A stretch of 64,000 bases of DNA from Buddleja alternifolia (GCA_019426215.1 CM033393.1:8342046-8406045); one strand, 5' to 3'; counted from the first letter of the stretch, positions 46,531 to 58,668 are shown. Notes: generated by a model not told the origin, from the letters alone. Numbers and translations: made by a program.

Positions 46531-47300
46531 ATGGCTAATAACTCGCTTTCCACAATTCTCGACACAAACAAACTCATTGGACCCAACTATTCTTATAGGC
46601 TTAGAAACCTTAAGATAGTGCTAAACTCTGAAAATAGAACCTATGTCTTGACTGATGCACCTCTCTCCGCACTGCCCAAGGGTGCTAAGGAGGAGGAAAT
46701 CGAAACCCATAAGAAATGGTTAAACGATGACCTCCAAGCAAGGTGTAAGATGCTTGCATTGATGTCGAATGAGTTGCAAAAGCAACACGAAAATATGGCA
46801 AGTGCTGCTGATATTTTCAAACACTTACAGGAGTTGTATGGTGAAAAGTCTAGGAGGAAAAGGTACTTAGTGTCTAAAGAGCTTTTCAGAGCTCGTATGA
46901 ATGAGGGGTCAAATGTCCAAGAACATGTGCTAAAGATGATTGGGCTCATTGAGAAGCTCGCAAGTCCTGACATTTTTCTAGACAATGAACTCACAATAGA
47001 CTTAGTACTTCAATCCTTGCCTAGCTCACATCAATACTCCGGAGGCGACCTTGCCTGACTTGTTAAGCATGTTAAGAACTGCAGAAGCCACCATCAAGAA
47101 GGACAAGCCAGTCCTACTTGTGAGTTCTGCCCATTCTAAAGAAAGGGAAAGGGAAGAGTTCCCAAAAGAACAAGAAGCTAAAAGTTAAAGGTGAGGTCAA
47201 GAAGGTTAAAGTCGATAAGGATAAGGGTGAGTGTTTCCATTGCGGTAAACTAGGGCTTTGGAAGTGGAACTGCAAGGAGTACCTTGCAACCCTAGGTGCG
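46531..47300 (+). pseudogene. Gag of E
   Basis: Starts at ATG 46531 (MANNSLSTILDTNKLIGPNY) and is open for 175 codons through a copia Gag domain ending at LQSLPSSHQYSGGDLA, where a frameshift occurs. In a shifted frame the Lys-rich linker and a zinc knuckle, CFHCGKLGLWKWNC (about 47232-47273), can be read; Leu replaces the zinc-binding His. The product would be a truncated Gag without a working knuckle. Similar to gag of C at 879-1710. Confidence 0.82.
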
Positions 47301-48293
47301 ACCAAGGGTATGTTTTATGTTGAAGTTAACTTATCTGTTAACAATACTTCTAGGGTATTAGATACCAGTTGCGCATGACACCTTTACAATAATTTGCAGG
47401 CGATGACAAGAAGTAGGATGCTAGGAAAGGATGAGATTGTTTTGAGACTTGGTAATGGAGCAAAAGTTGCTGCCACAGTGATAGTGACAGTCAACCTGCC
47501 ATTAGGCGATGGCATTAGAATAGTTTTCAATAATTGTCTTTATGTTTCTAGGATGATAAAGAACATTATCTCCATCCCTGTTTTAGATGGAGAGGGTTTT
47601 AAGTTTTTAATAAAAGATGAAAAGTGTTCCATTATTAAAACTTGTTCTTTACTTTTTACTAGTACTTTGACAAATTGTTTATACATTGTTCAACCAATTA
47701 ATTTCTTCTTTCACATTCAACATAGTAGCAAAAGAAAACAAGATAACTTAAATAGTACACTAAAGTGGCATGCTAGACTAGGACATATTTCCAAAGAAAG
47801 AATGCACAAATTGGCAAAGGAAGGTGTACTCGACCTTAAGGAAGAGGAAACCAGGCCTACTTGTGAATCTTGTCTTAAAGAAAAAATGACCAAGTCACCA
47901 TTTGTAGGACAAGTGGAACGTGCCACTCATCCTTTGGATTTGATCCACTCGGATGTTTGTGGTCCTTTTAGTATAAGTACTAAAGAAAGGTGTACTTACT
48001 TCATTACTTTTACTAATGATTATTCACGGTACGGAAATGTGTACCTTATGAAACACAAATCCGAAGCTTTTGAAAAGTTCAATCGGTTTAGGAATGAAGT
48101 AGAAAAACACCTCAGTCATTGTATTAAGACACTTCGATCTGATAGGGGAGGAGAATACTTAAGTGACGATTTTCTTAGTTATCTTAAAAAGAATGGGATT
48201 CTCTGTCAGTGGACTCCTCCTGGAACACCACAATTGAATGGGGTGTCTGAGCGAAGGAATAGGACTTTAATGGATATGGTCCGTTCCAGATGA
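47301..48293 (+). pseudogene. Protease and integrase of E
   Basis: The protease active site is destroyed: the family Asp-Thr-Gly appears as VLDTSCA followed by TGA at about 47366-47380. From 47394 an open frame of 299 codons carries LGNGAKVAATV, the GAG-pre-integrase (LKWHARLGHISKERM, PTCESC) and most of the integrase core: LIHSDVCGPFS, LRSDRGGEYLS and NGVSERRNRTL. A frameshift at about 48290 ends it. It would act in cDNA insertion in intact relatives. Confidence 0.84.
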
Positions 48294-50386
48294 GTTTCAC
48301 TGAAATTTCTCCATCTTTCTGGGGTTATGCCATAGAAACTGGGGCTTATCTATTAAATAGATTGTCTTCCAAATCAGTGCCCAAAGCGACTTATGAGTTA
48401 TGGAGTGGTAAATCGGCCTCATACAAATATCTTCGAGTATGGGATTGTTCATCCTATGTGAAAATTCTAGTGGGAGATATGTTAGAGTCGAAGTCTAGCT
48501 TATGTAAATTTGTCGGGTACCCTAAAGAAATTGTGGAGTACTGCATCTATGATCCATCGGCACAAAAGGTGTTTGTTTGAAGGAATGTCATATTCTTAAA
48601 GAAGGAGTTTCTATTAGACAGAAAGGGTGAAATCATAGAACTTGAAGAAGTTCAAGAACCACAAATTATCTCACAAACTTTGGAAACATAAACACAAGAA
48701 AACACTGAAATATCAAACACACAACCTCCGAGAAGATCCAAAAGGATCCGAGGGCCACCTAAGAGGTATGGTCTATTACTAGAAAGTAATAAGGAAGAGC
48801 TTCAAGTGGATGATGATCCAAGAAGATACAATGAAGCAATATGTGATATTGATTCTGGTAAGTGGCAAAGTGCCATGGAATCCGAAATGGACTCCATGTA
48901 CTCCAACAAGGTATGGAGCTTGGTAAATCAATGAGCGTATAGTACCCATTGGTTGTAAGTGGATCTATAAGCGAAAGCTTGGAGCAAATGGAGAGGTAGT
49001 AACCTATAAAGCTAGGCTAGTGGCAAAAGGTTACACTCAAAGAAAGGGTATCGACTATGAAGAAAATTTTTCGCCAGTAGCAATGCGTAAATCCATTAGG
49101 ATTCTACTTGCAATATATGCTCATTATGATTATGAAATATGGCAGATGGATGTGAAAACCGCCATCCTCAATGGAAACATAGAGGAAGAGATTTACATGA
49201 AACAACCAGAAGGTATCATATCTAGTGGGAGTGAGCAAAAGGTTTGCAAACTCCAAAAGTCCATTATGGACTAAAGCGAGCATCCCGAAGTTGGAACATC
49301 TATTGTGATGAAATTATAAGGATGAATGGTTTTATTAAAAATGAAGATGAACCATGTGTATACAAGAAAATCAGTGGGAGTCCAGTGACATTCTTAGTAC
49401 TTTATGTTGATGATATTCTACTCATTGGGAGTGATGTAGGAATGATGTAATCGACTAAAGTATTGTTAACCACCAAACTCTCGATGAAAGACTTAGGAGA
49501 TGCATCCTACATCTTAGGAATCAAAATCTATAGAGATAGATCAAGAAATATGATAGGTTTGTCTCAGTCAATGTACATAGACAAAATGCTAAAGAGGTTT
49601 AGTATCGAGGAATCAAAGAAACGATTCTTGCCTATGAGTCATGGGATCCGTATTCTCGATCCATGTGTCCTTCGACACCCCAGGAATGAGATAGGATGGC
49701 TCGTATACCATATGCTTCTGCCATAGGAAGTATTATGTATGCAATGTTATGCATAAGGCCTGATGTGGCTCATGCATTAAGTGTAGTGAGTCGTTTTCAA
49801 TCCGACCCAGATAGTTGCACTAAGTAGCAGTGAAAACAATCCTCTAGTACTTGAGAAGGACTAAGGATTTATTTTTGATATACAGCGGTGGAGAATTGAA
49901 ACTAGAAGGGTTCACTGACTCTAGTTTCCAGTATGAAGTGGATGATTTGAAATCAATGTCGGGGTTTGTACGCACCCTCAATAGTGGAGCAGTAAGTTGG
50001 AAAAGTTCCAAATGGAAAACTACTGCGGATTCCACAACCGAGGCTGAATACATAGTTGCATCTGATGCAGCAAAGGAAGCTGTTTGGATTAGGAACTTCA
50101 TCCAAGGGTTAGGTGCAGTCCCTAGCATTGTCAATCCAGTACCTTTGTACTGTGACAATAATGGCGCCATTGCTCAAGCAAAGGAGCCGAGCTCTCATCA
50201 AAGATCTAAACACATTGAGAGGTGATACATCTGATCGGAGAGATTGTTGGTAGAGGCGACATACGCGTGGAAAGATTCGACACAACAGAGAACATAGCGA
50301 ATCCACTAACTAAGCCTTTGTCTCGTAACGTATTAGAAGGACATCTTCAGAAGATGGGTCTTAGATACCAAGGAGATTGGCTCTAG
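48294..50386 (+). pseudogene. Integrase end, reverse transcriptase and RNase H of E
   Basis: Broken frames in order. 48290-48580 (integrase C-terminal, YELWSGKSASYKYLRVW); a linker with stops; 49020-49274 (YTQRKGIDYEENFSPVA, MDVKTAILNGN); 49244-49450 with LYVDDILLIGSD; 49463-49726 (SMKDLGDASYILGIKIYRD). Then RNase H at 49851-50225 (LEGFTDSSFQ, TEAEYIVASDAAKEAVW, CDNNGAIAQAKE), finishing at GDWL and stop at 50386. At least four indels and several stops, some of them CAA-to-TAA compared with E', show it is inactive. Confidence 0.86.
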
Positions 50387-50400
50387 TGCAAGTGGGAGAT
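50387..50400 (+). promoter_or_regulatory. Polypurine tract of E
   Basis: GTGCAAGTGGGAGAT-type sequence directly before the 3' LTR, as in B. Confidence 0.75.
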
Positions 50401-52324
50401 TGTTAGAATAGTGCCCTGCGAACCAATCCTAGATAGGCTTTCTTTATCTATTCTTGTAATAAATAATTTTGTTTTACATTATATTAATAAAAGGGATTTC
50501 TTCATCTTATGTTTATATTATTATAACTATATGATGAAGTCCCTCGAATTTACACATAGTATGGGGCTTGATATCTCATTGGATGGATATCATAAAACAA
50601 ATCTCTAAGTCTGTGATTGCTAAATACTGTCCAAGTCATAGAATTGTCAAGATGGGATATTGATCATTCGGATAGACTTGCGCCGATGATGCACATTCTT
50701 AATTAGAGAATGTCTCGCTTTATAGACATTAGTGTAGTTGACATAAATGCACATACGCGGGTACTTGTTGAGAACAAGTTCACTGATTACCTTGATTGAA
50801 ACTTCCTAAATTGGAATTGTTTCTATATATGTCGAATTAGGAGTTTCTTAATCGCAATAGTGCAAGATTAATTCTTTGACTTGAGTCATCACAGTAATCC
50901 TGTATATTAACTCACTGCACTTTGACTCTTGTGCCAGTTCTTTTACAAGGACACATATAGACTCGTAATTGGATGCAGTGACTCGTATATGGAGGTTGGT
51001 GTTGACAACAAAGGATCCATCACTTGTCTAGATGAATAAGTGAATTTCCTTTAATATTCAGAGTGGTTAGACTGAGTTAGTCATTGGCCAAGGCAAGTAA
51101 GTAATTAGTTAAGAAATGAGTTTCTTGAATTAAGAAATCACTAGTCAAACACACTTGAATTATTAAGATTGAATTTACAAGGATCTCGACCAATAAGATT
51201 CCTCGATCCTTAATTCAATTGGAAAATTAGTTGATGGAAGAATCTCAGTTGCATGGAATGCGCGATTGGAAAGGTTCACTTTGAATCGCCTACATCTAGG
51301 TCTTCAAGATAAGTAGCTAGAAACTTTTCTTTGATTTATGGGTATCTTATATTTAATGAAGATTAAATAATAAGATGGTTAAATTAAAGTGTTTAATTAA
51401 TCGACCCAATTTAATTGCCCAAATTAAATCATAAAGGTTATGAACTCATTACTAGTATGTTGGTTAACCTAAAGGGTCACACACAATACTCGGACAAATC
51501 CATTTCTTAACTAATTGAAGAGTTTAATTAATTTTCTTTTAGAAGGAAATAAGATTTCTCAGAGAGAAAGAAAACTAATTAAAATAGAAGAGTTCTATTT
51601 AAGAATTAATTAGTCTTCTATTTTTACATGGAAAAGATTTAATGTAGAAGAGTTCTACATGGGAAAGAATTGCAAGAACCTAATCCTATATATAGGACAT
51701 GTAGAGAACGAAATTTTCATAGATTCACAAGCCAAAAAAATTTCGTTCCTCTTGCATAGAAAATCGTCTCTCTGTCTCTTTCATATAGTGTTCTTGAGTT
51801 CTTGATTAATAATCAAAAATCTTGAATTCAAAAATTCTTCCAAAATACTTAGAGAAGTAATTTTTTCCTTTCACCTTAATCCCATACACTATTCCTTAGA
51901 GTTAGAATAAACGTTTATAGATCAACTTAACTAAAGATTATAAACGAGTGGGTATCCGGGGTGTGGATCAACTTTAGAGGAGAAACACTTGGGTCTCTGA
52001 AGTGAATCAAGAACCCTGGCAAGGGTGAATTTTGGTGGAGGAATTCGCAATCTTCATCAAAGAAAAGAAGGAGTCGGTTGATTCAAGCCACAAGGAGCAA
52101 GCTAGGGAGCTTACGTTAAGGAAGAAGAAATTCTTCGATTTTTGCGAAAAATTGAATAAGGTGGGATCTTCTTTATTTAAGTTTTAAATTACTAGTGTAG
52201 AGATGTGCAAGCCTATGATACGTGAGAAGCCCGTAGGATTAATAAACTCGCATGTTTAAATCCTAGAAACTAAAATTTTGATTTTTCGCTGTGAATAGTC
52301 GGGCTATATGTAAATTTCCCAACA
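50401..52324 (+). repeat. 3' LTR of E
   Basis: TGTTAGAATAGTGCCCTGCG...AATTTCCCAACA, 1924 bp. A symmetric TATA box, CCTATATATAGG, is at 51684-51695. Confidence 0.9.
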
Positions 52325-53160
52325 ATATATCATTCATTTCAATTCATTCCTCACAATTCGGGATGATTGGACTTGTTGAGTCTCCAATTGAAGAACGATT
52401 ACCCGGGTTCAAAGCTGCAAAAAAATAATAATAATTAGCTCCAATTAAGTGCAACAAGAAAATAAAAATGATAACAAGAAAATAAATAAAATAAGAATTG
52501 CATATAACTTATAAGGCATGAAATGGATAGGAAAAAAATCAATGGCAGTGAACAAGAAAATTCCCCACATATTAATTATCTCCACCAATTTTGACACAAA
52601 AAATTATACCCAACTTTTACACTCCAATAATTGTCTTTTTATGGTGAAGAATAACAACATAGACTCATACATACATTTAAACCATCAAGAAAGCAAGACA
52701 CATAAATTATACCCAACTTTTACAATCAAATACTCCCCTCTTAAGGTGAACAATAACAAAATACACTCATACATATATTAAACCATTAAAAAGCAAGGCA
52801 ATGAGCATCAAAGACCCTATTTCATATTTCCTATTTCTTATTTTTTCTTTTACACAGAAAATCATATTTTTTTTTTCTTAAACAAATCCTTACATGTTTT
52901 TTACAGATGGTGGTGCGAAGTGGTGTCCTGCTCGGCGTGGTGGCGACGTCGAGGTGATGGCGCGAAGTGATGAATGGTTGGTGGCATTCCATCATCGGTA
53001 AATAGTGGTGCAAGGGCGACGATTTCAAAGGAGAAGAGGGGTTAGGGTATTCTACTTTTCTAGCTTTTTCTCACTCTTCTTTGTTCTGCAGATTACGCTT
53101 TATTTCTATATGTATTAGGTAGTATAATATTATATATATATATATATAATTTTTTTTTAA
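52325..53160. other. Right half of H1, non-coding
   Basis: AT-rich. ATTATACCCAACTTTTACA with its following 85 bases occurs twice (from 52603 and from 52706), a 103-bp tandem duplication. A short GC-richer stretch lies at 52910-53040. No transposase. Confidence 0.6.
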
Positions 53161-53217
53161 AATAAATAAAGGGAGCTCGCGAGGCTACTCAATTCGGTGG
53201 TCAGCCCTAATCCAGAT

Positions 53218-54133
53218 GATGCACTTGCTCTCATGGACGATATGGCTTCCAATACTTACCAATGGGTGAGTGATAGTCGCGTTATCAAGAAAGCATCGGG
53301 TATGCACAACGTTGATGATCTCACAATGTTGAATGCTAAGTTAGATGCTCTGGTCAAGAAGTTTGAAGGACTCAAGTGCAATATCAGTATAGTATCTCAT
53401 CCTTCCATAACTTGTGATGTTTGTGGAGCACCTCACATGACTACACATTGTCCACTCATAGAGCAAGCCAATTATTTGTCAAATCAGAATAAGCAGTAGG
53501 GAAATCCGTTCTCCAACACTTACAATTCGGTGTGGTGGAATAACCCCAACTTTTCTTGGGGAGGTCAAGGAAACCAAGGGGCTCAAGGCTTTCCTCCTAG
53601 AGATCAGTTTCCCCCAGGTTTTCATCACGGTCCTCAGAACTTTCAATAGAATCCTATACATCAACAAGGAACACCACCTCAAGAACAAAGGCAACCACAA
53701 GCTTGGGAGCTTGCTATTGAGAAGCTCGCTAATGGAACAGTGAAATAGTTCGAGAATCTTGAAGAAAAAATTGATTTGATAGTGGGAGCGACAAAGAATC
53801 TAAAAGCACAAGTTGGACAATTTGCAAGTTCTGTGAATTCGAGGTTGAAGGGTACACTGCCTAGCCAAATAGAGGGGAATCCGAGTGGACAGTGTAATGC
53901 AGTGACTCTGATAAACGAAAATACAATTGTAGAATTTGAGCCACATGCTGAACACAAAGATGAACTTGTCATGAAGGATAATTCAGTCTTTGAACCTTCA
54001 GACAAGGTTGAACCAGAAAAGGATACCCCGAAGCCATATGTGAAGTCGTATGTTCCTCCGATTCCATTTCCACAGAGGTTGCAACATAAGATGTTGGACA
54101 AGCAGCAAGAGAAATTTCTTCAAGTACTTAAAC
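53218..54133 (+). pseudogene. Gypsy gag of D, C-terminal part
   Basis: Continues Gag after H1 with DALALMDDMASNTYQW, then a linker and a zinc-knuckle-like CDVCGAPHMTTHCP. A Gly/Asn/Pro/Gln-rich stretch with WWNNPNFSWGGQGNQG follows, then LEEKIDLIVGATKNLKAQVGQFA and a Pro-rich end, PYVPPIPFPQRL-like and FLQVLKQ. One register runs to 54153 with only three stops, all TAG (53497-53499, 53647-53649, 53746-53748). Homology ends at FLQVLKQ near 54133, where an LTR-like sequence on the other strand begins. Protease and polymerase are absent. Confidence 0.82.
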
Positions 54134-55679
54134 AAAGGGGTTATGCTAATTAACAAAAGTGAACGATTAACTAAAACAAGGAAGCAAAACAACATTGGAG
54201 AGAATGACGGAGAGAAGCGATTAAGGCACACGGCTCAACCAATCATGCCATTTTATTGCGATTGAAATTCTATTGGATTATTAGATTGATTTAGCTAAGG
54301 CGAAATTTCCTAATATACGTACTACCCAATCTCTTGGCATAGCAACCCTACCCTTTTCCTAATCTACGTACTACCCAATCTCTTGGCATAGCAACCCTAC
54401 CCTTTTTAATAAATTCCTATATATCTCTATATGAAACCCAATTAACAACGATGGCATTAAAGGTCTAGGAGTTCCACACGTCAATGGAAAGCCACCTAAA
54501 GAAACTGAGTCTATCTCTAGTTGATTTAACTATAGGGTATTCAATGATTTTATCTTCCCTATGTCATTACCTCTCCGTTTCTAACCTAGGCATTTTATCA
54601 AACATTTGGTGATCAAGCAAATGCAAGCATAGAGGTCAAACATTAAATACATAGCTAAATACAAAATTAATCTAATAAACACCAATAAATTAACAATCAA
54701 ATATTATAATTGGCCCACTCATGGCCTTAATCAAAGAAGATTTAGCTCATAGCAATGTTTAGAACAAAACCCAACATCATCAATTTCATAAGAAAAATGA
54801 ACCCTATTCTAAAAGAAAAGAGATAAAGACTCCCTAATCCAAGTTGAGATGTGGATTTCCTATTGATTCCTCCTTCCTCTCTCGATTCCGGTGTCTTCAA
54901 GGGTGCTATTATCCTCCAAAAGTCTCTCCAAGCAATCTCTCTCTTTATCTTGGGCCAAAAGGGGTGTTGAGAGTGCCAAAACTTGCTGAAAAATGACCTA
55001 AAATAGGTATTTATGGTGCCTGGGTGCACTTACGAACGACGCAACATTTTTCAGTGAACACTGAGGTGTTCTCCACTGCTTCAAATGTCGTGGCGTTCAC
55101 CTATGCTTGGGCATACGCTGCTCTGTCCAGTTTTGGTAGTATTCGCATAACTCTCTCTACCGATGTCAGAATAAGCTGATTCCAGTTGCTGTAGAATCCT
55201 AAGAGAAAGATCTACAACTCTGAAGATGATGCCAAGGCCTAAAGAAAACATTAACGATGTCGAAAATCTCTCACAAGTCATTGAATGAGAAAATTCAATC
55301 GTAAGACGTCTCTTCCGATGACATTTTCTCCTCCTTCCCTACATTTATAATCTTTGTCTTCAACATACAAAATGTAGATTTGCCTCTTAGATTTTCATTG
55401 ATATACTATTTGTATAGTTTGGACATTGGTAGAGAAATATACTTCACAAACTCTAGCACTGCACGACTGCAACCCCTCGAACGCTATTACATTTTTTCTT
55501 GCTTTGCATCTCTATGCATGATTCACCTTTGATCCTTGTTTTTTGCTCCAAATATTAATTTGTACTGAAATATAAGAGAAAACAATGTTCAAAACATCAT
55601 ACGTGATCAAAATATCGAAGAAACTATCAAAGCAAAGTTGATAAACGGGAGAAAACTAGTGTATATATAGCATCTATCA
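54134..55679 (-). repeat. Probable minus-strand LTR-like piece in D
   Basis: Minus-strand reading starts TGATAGATGCTATATATACA (55679). It contains stretches of the kind seen in gypsy LTR ends (GATGATGTTGGGTTTTGTTC, GCTATGAGCTAAATCTTC) and reaches D gag at the left. No matching second LTR, primer site or target duplication is present in the window, so it is a solo or truncated LTR at best. A 49-bp unit is tandemly duplicated at 54307-54405. Confidence 0.4.
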
Positions 55680-56771
55680 GTGTTTGCTTGCATGCTATTG
55701 AGTATAGTATATTGAATTGTTCAAGTGTGGGGTAATGTGGTTAATTGGTGAAAGGATTGGGCATATGTCATTTTCTGTTGAGTTGTTGCTGAATTTTGGT
55801 TAACTTATTCATAATATCCGTGTTCCCATATTAGAACTCTTGATTATATAAACATGTGAATCTGATTTCTGTACATGGATAATCTTTTTATTGATTTTGA
55901 TCACTGAGCCTGAAATTTCTGAAATTTTTATGTATCCTTGCACACTACACACGAGTTCTAGTAAAGGGGATTGATCGATGAGATAAAGCAATTACATAGT
56001 TTTGGATACATGATGATATTTTGAGGAAAGTTGAAGATGCAAAGAAAAAAAATGAAAAAAGAAAAGAAAAGAGAAAAATAGAAAGAAAAAAAAAAGGTAA
56101 ATTCAATGACCATTAATTGCTTAAATCACCCGGTTTTGTTTCTAGCCTTTATCACTGGAGTGATTAAGTCCGTTGGGGTGTCTTGAAACCTAATGCCATA
56201 AAATCAACTGGTTTGAGAGTCATTGGCCCACAGCTCGTTACAAGGATGACATAGAAAGCTTGAGTAACGTGACATTGCACGGGTTGATAGATTTTGAATG
56301 AATGAAAGTGAATGAGGATGAACTATGAAGGATGCTTGTTTTTGCTTGAAATAATTGAAATATTTCCTTGCTAGATTCATATATCTTGCACGAATGGATG
56401 GATATTAAATCGAACTTGTTTGGGATTAGTGTGACGACTTGAGAATATTGATGTTTATGTGGTGGAAAAATAACGATTCTATGTGTTTATTATTGGTTTA
56501 TGTGTGATGATTGTGGGGATGAATAAATATTGTGACTCGTTGCTGATTTGATGAACAATGAGACAGATAGACGGATGTCATGAATTTTGTGGGTATATTC
56601 TTTGCAAACCCTCACGAGACAAAACTTGTCCACTAGGGGTACCCTAGAGGTTTACAGGCTTGTTGCAAATGCTAACTGCAATCGTGTTCCCTACGAAAGT
56701 GATGTTATCTTGTTTTCTTTATTTTTGTTGAGATTTACTGGTGGATAAGTAAAGGTTAAGTGTGAGGTGTT
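55680..56771 (+). other. 3' non-coding region of D
   Basis: No coding sequence. Contains CAAGTGTGGGG (55723-55733), an A-rich purine run at 56040-56098, and AAGTGTGAGGTG at 56758-56769 directly before the LTR, which probably serves as the polypurine tract. Long non-coding 3' regions are usual in Athila-like elements. Confidence 0.55.
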
Positions 56772-58668
56772 TGTTAGCTCTGTTAGTTAAAACTCTTATT
56801 ATACTCGTATAATACACGTACGTACGTATAATTATAAATTACTTCTGTTTCTCGTATTCATTCTGAACGTAATGAATAATACTCATACTTTTGAGTTAAA
56901 CCGTTTAAAACACGTTCGTTGCGTATCCCATATAATACTCGACGAATAATATTCCAATTTTGGCCAAAAAAAAATATTTTTTTTATTTCAAACTTAAAAT
57001 TATTATTAATTTTTATAAATACTAATTGCGTTTTATACAATTGAAAACTCTAAACGTTAATAATTTATCAAAATATTAATTATTGTCAATTAATGACTCA
57101 TATAAAATATTCTTTATATAAATCAAAAGCAAGTACAAGCAATAAATCTTACAAATTTATATAGAACTAAGCCGTATTTTCACTCTCGAATAATTAATTT
57201 ATATCTGTATTATACTCATACGTCTACGAATCCGTTTATTTTCCGTTCCCGTACTTTTTAGCCGAATTTTTCACCATAACTTTCAATAAAATTTCATAAT
57301 ATACAAGTACATATTAAATGACGAACTTTCCCCGTCCCGTATTTTACTAACTATGTTTGTTAGGTCTCATGTTTTACATATTTTCATCATGTTTTACCGC
57401 ACATTTATCTCTATTTTATGCCTTGTAGTTAATATTTTCCTTTGTTTTTAACCTAATTTACGTATTTTGATTTTTAAGTCGTTTCAATGCTTTTGTAGGC
57501 ATAAGAGCGATTGTTTTGATGAGTTGAAGGAGTGTTTCTTACGAGAATAAAGAAGTCTAACTAAGAGGACTTAAAGAAATGCAACAGAAAGGCCACACGA
57601 GAAAGTTTCGTTGAAGAAATTAAGAGAAAATTTTTTGCACAGCTAGACTGCCCCATTGTGCAGATATTCTGCACACTTGTGCAGCTGCGGATTTTACATT
57701 TTTATGGGCCACATTTTTATGTATTGGTTGGGCCTAATTCTTGTATATAAGACTCATTTTAAGTTAAGAAAGAGAGAAAAACATTTTTAGGCTAGATAAG
57801 AGATTAGAGAGTCATATTCTTGAGGGAGAAGACATGGAGAGGAAGAAAGAAAATTACCTTGAAGAGAGAAAAGAGGATTTCTTGAATCCCTGTCAATCAA
57901 GAGGAGATTTCTTGGATTAACTTTCATCTTTTCAAGTTGTATTTCTCCATAACTCCATTGTTGAACATGAATATTTTTAATTTAATGTAAATTATTTCTT
58001 GTTTTTCTCTAATTATGCATAGCTAAATTATTTTCTAGGGTTTAAGATATAGTCTTAACTATTAATATGGATTGTTGATATTCATTGGCTTATTTCTTGC
58101 TTGAATTAATCTATCAATGAGAGCTTAATGCTTGTAGATGATTGACCACCAAATACATGATTTAAGATGAATTGAGAAGTACCGGGAGGTGAATTAATTC
58201 ATTAGTTTGGACTTAATAGACGTGTTTAAATTACTTAATAGGGATATTAGTAATTGTGCATGAGGCTAGCTAACGAATTTCATGGAAATTAATGGATTCA
58301 TCTAGATTAGTTATTGATCGTGGGAGTGACGAGAACGAGTTTAGTTGGGTACTCATAAAGATCTCGGGAGAGTATCCATGTAATTAAAAAAATTCGAGTC
58401 TTTAACAAATGCAAGAATTGACAATCCAATGATGTTCATAATCTATAGAAATACCTTGATGAAGTTTTAATCCCTAGGTTTTTCCATTCATTGTTATATC
58501 GTTTATTTAATTATGCTTTTATTAATATTTGCTTTTAATTAGTTAAAATCTCAAATCTTGATAATCGATAGTTTAAATAATAGCATAAACTTCGTTTGGT
58601 ACTTGATAACCTTCCCTGTGGAGACGATCTTACTTACTTTATATTATTTGTTGTTACGAGTGTTAACA
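56772..58668 (+). repeat. 3' LTR of D, interrupted by H2
   Basis: The first six bases TGTTAG are at 56772-56777. The rest continues at 57364 (GTCTCATG) after H2 and ends GTGTTAACA at 58668. A TATA-like TGTATATAAGA is at about 57742-57752. Confidence 0.85.
56778..57355. mobile_element. hAT-like miniature element H2 at the LTR start
   Basis: A 578-bp AT-rich insertion between two copies of TTTGTTAG (56770-56777 and 57356-57363), the 8-bp duplication size of hAT elements. Ends read inward are CTCTGTTAGTTAAAA and CATAGTTAGTAAAA, short imperfect inverted repeats. TATTATACTCGTA/CATACGT-type motifs recur inside. No ORF of note. Confidence 0.75.

Larger units (their letters stand above)
42660..52324 (+). 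mobile_element. Composite Ty1/copia element E in H1
   Basis: In order: an isolated pol fragment E' (42660-44102), the last part of an LTR (to 44744), primer-binding site, leader, gag, pol (to 50386), polypurine tract and complete 3' LTR 50401-52324. E' and E are two copies of one family fused at a shared LTR remnant. Because the left end is truncated, no target duplication can be shown. Confidence 0.85.
41414..53209. mobile_element. Non-autonomous hAT element H1 (contains copia E)
   Basis: An 8-bp perfect target duplication, ATCCAGAT, lies at 41406-41413 and 53210-53217. Terminal inverted repeats are TAGGGGTGTTCA at the left and TAGGGCTGACCA read inward from the right (9 of 12 match). The left subterminal 41450-41640 is dense in GAGCTC/CTCGAG motifs. 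Without E the element is about 2.1 kb, with no transposase gene. It splits the D gag codons exactly at the duplication. Confidence 0.88.
39430..58668 (+). mobile_element. Athila-like Ty3/gypsy element D (host of nest II)
   Basis: 5' LTR 39430-40756, primer-binding site, gag (split by H1), long 3' non-coding region, and 3' LTR from 56772 interrupted by H2, ending at 58668. No protease, reverse transcriptase or integrase of gypsy type is present, so D is a large internal deletion derivative. The 5-bp flanks GTGGA and GATGA do not match, so a target duplication is not confirmed. Confidence 0.82.

Noticed and set aside
57358..58668. Solo LTR of element D
   Set aside because: At first no polypurine tract or duplication was visible, but the sequence before H2 (56758-56777) supplies both the tract and the LTR start, so it is the 3' LTR of D.
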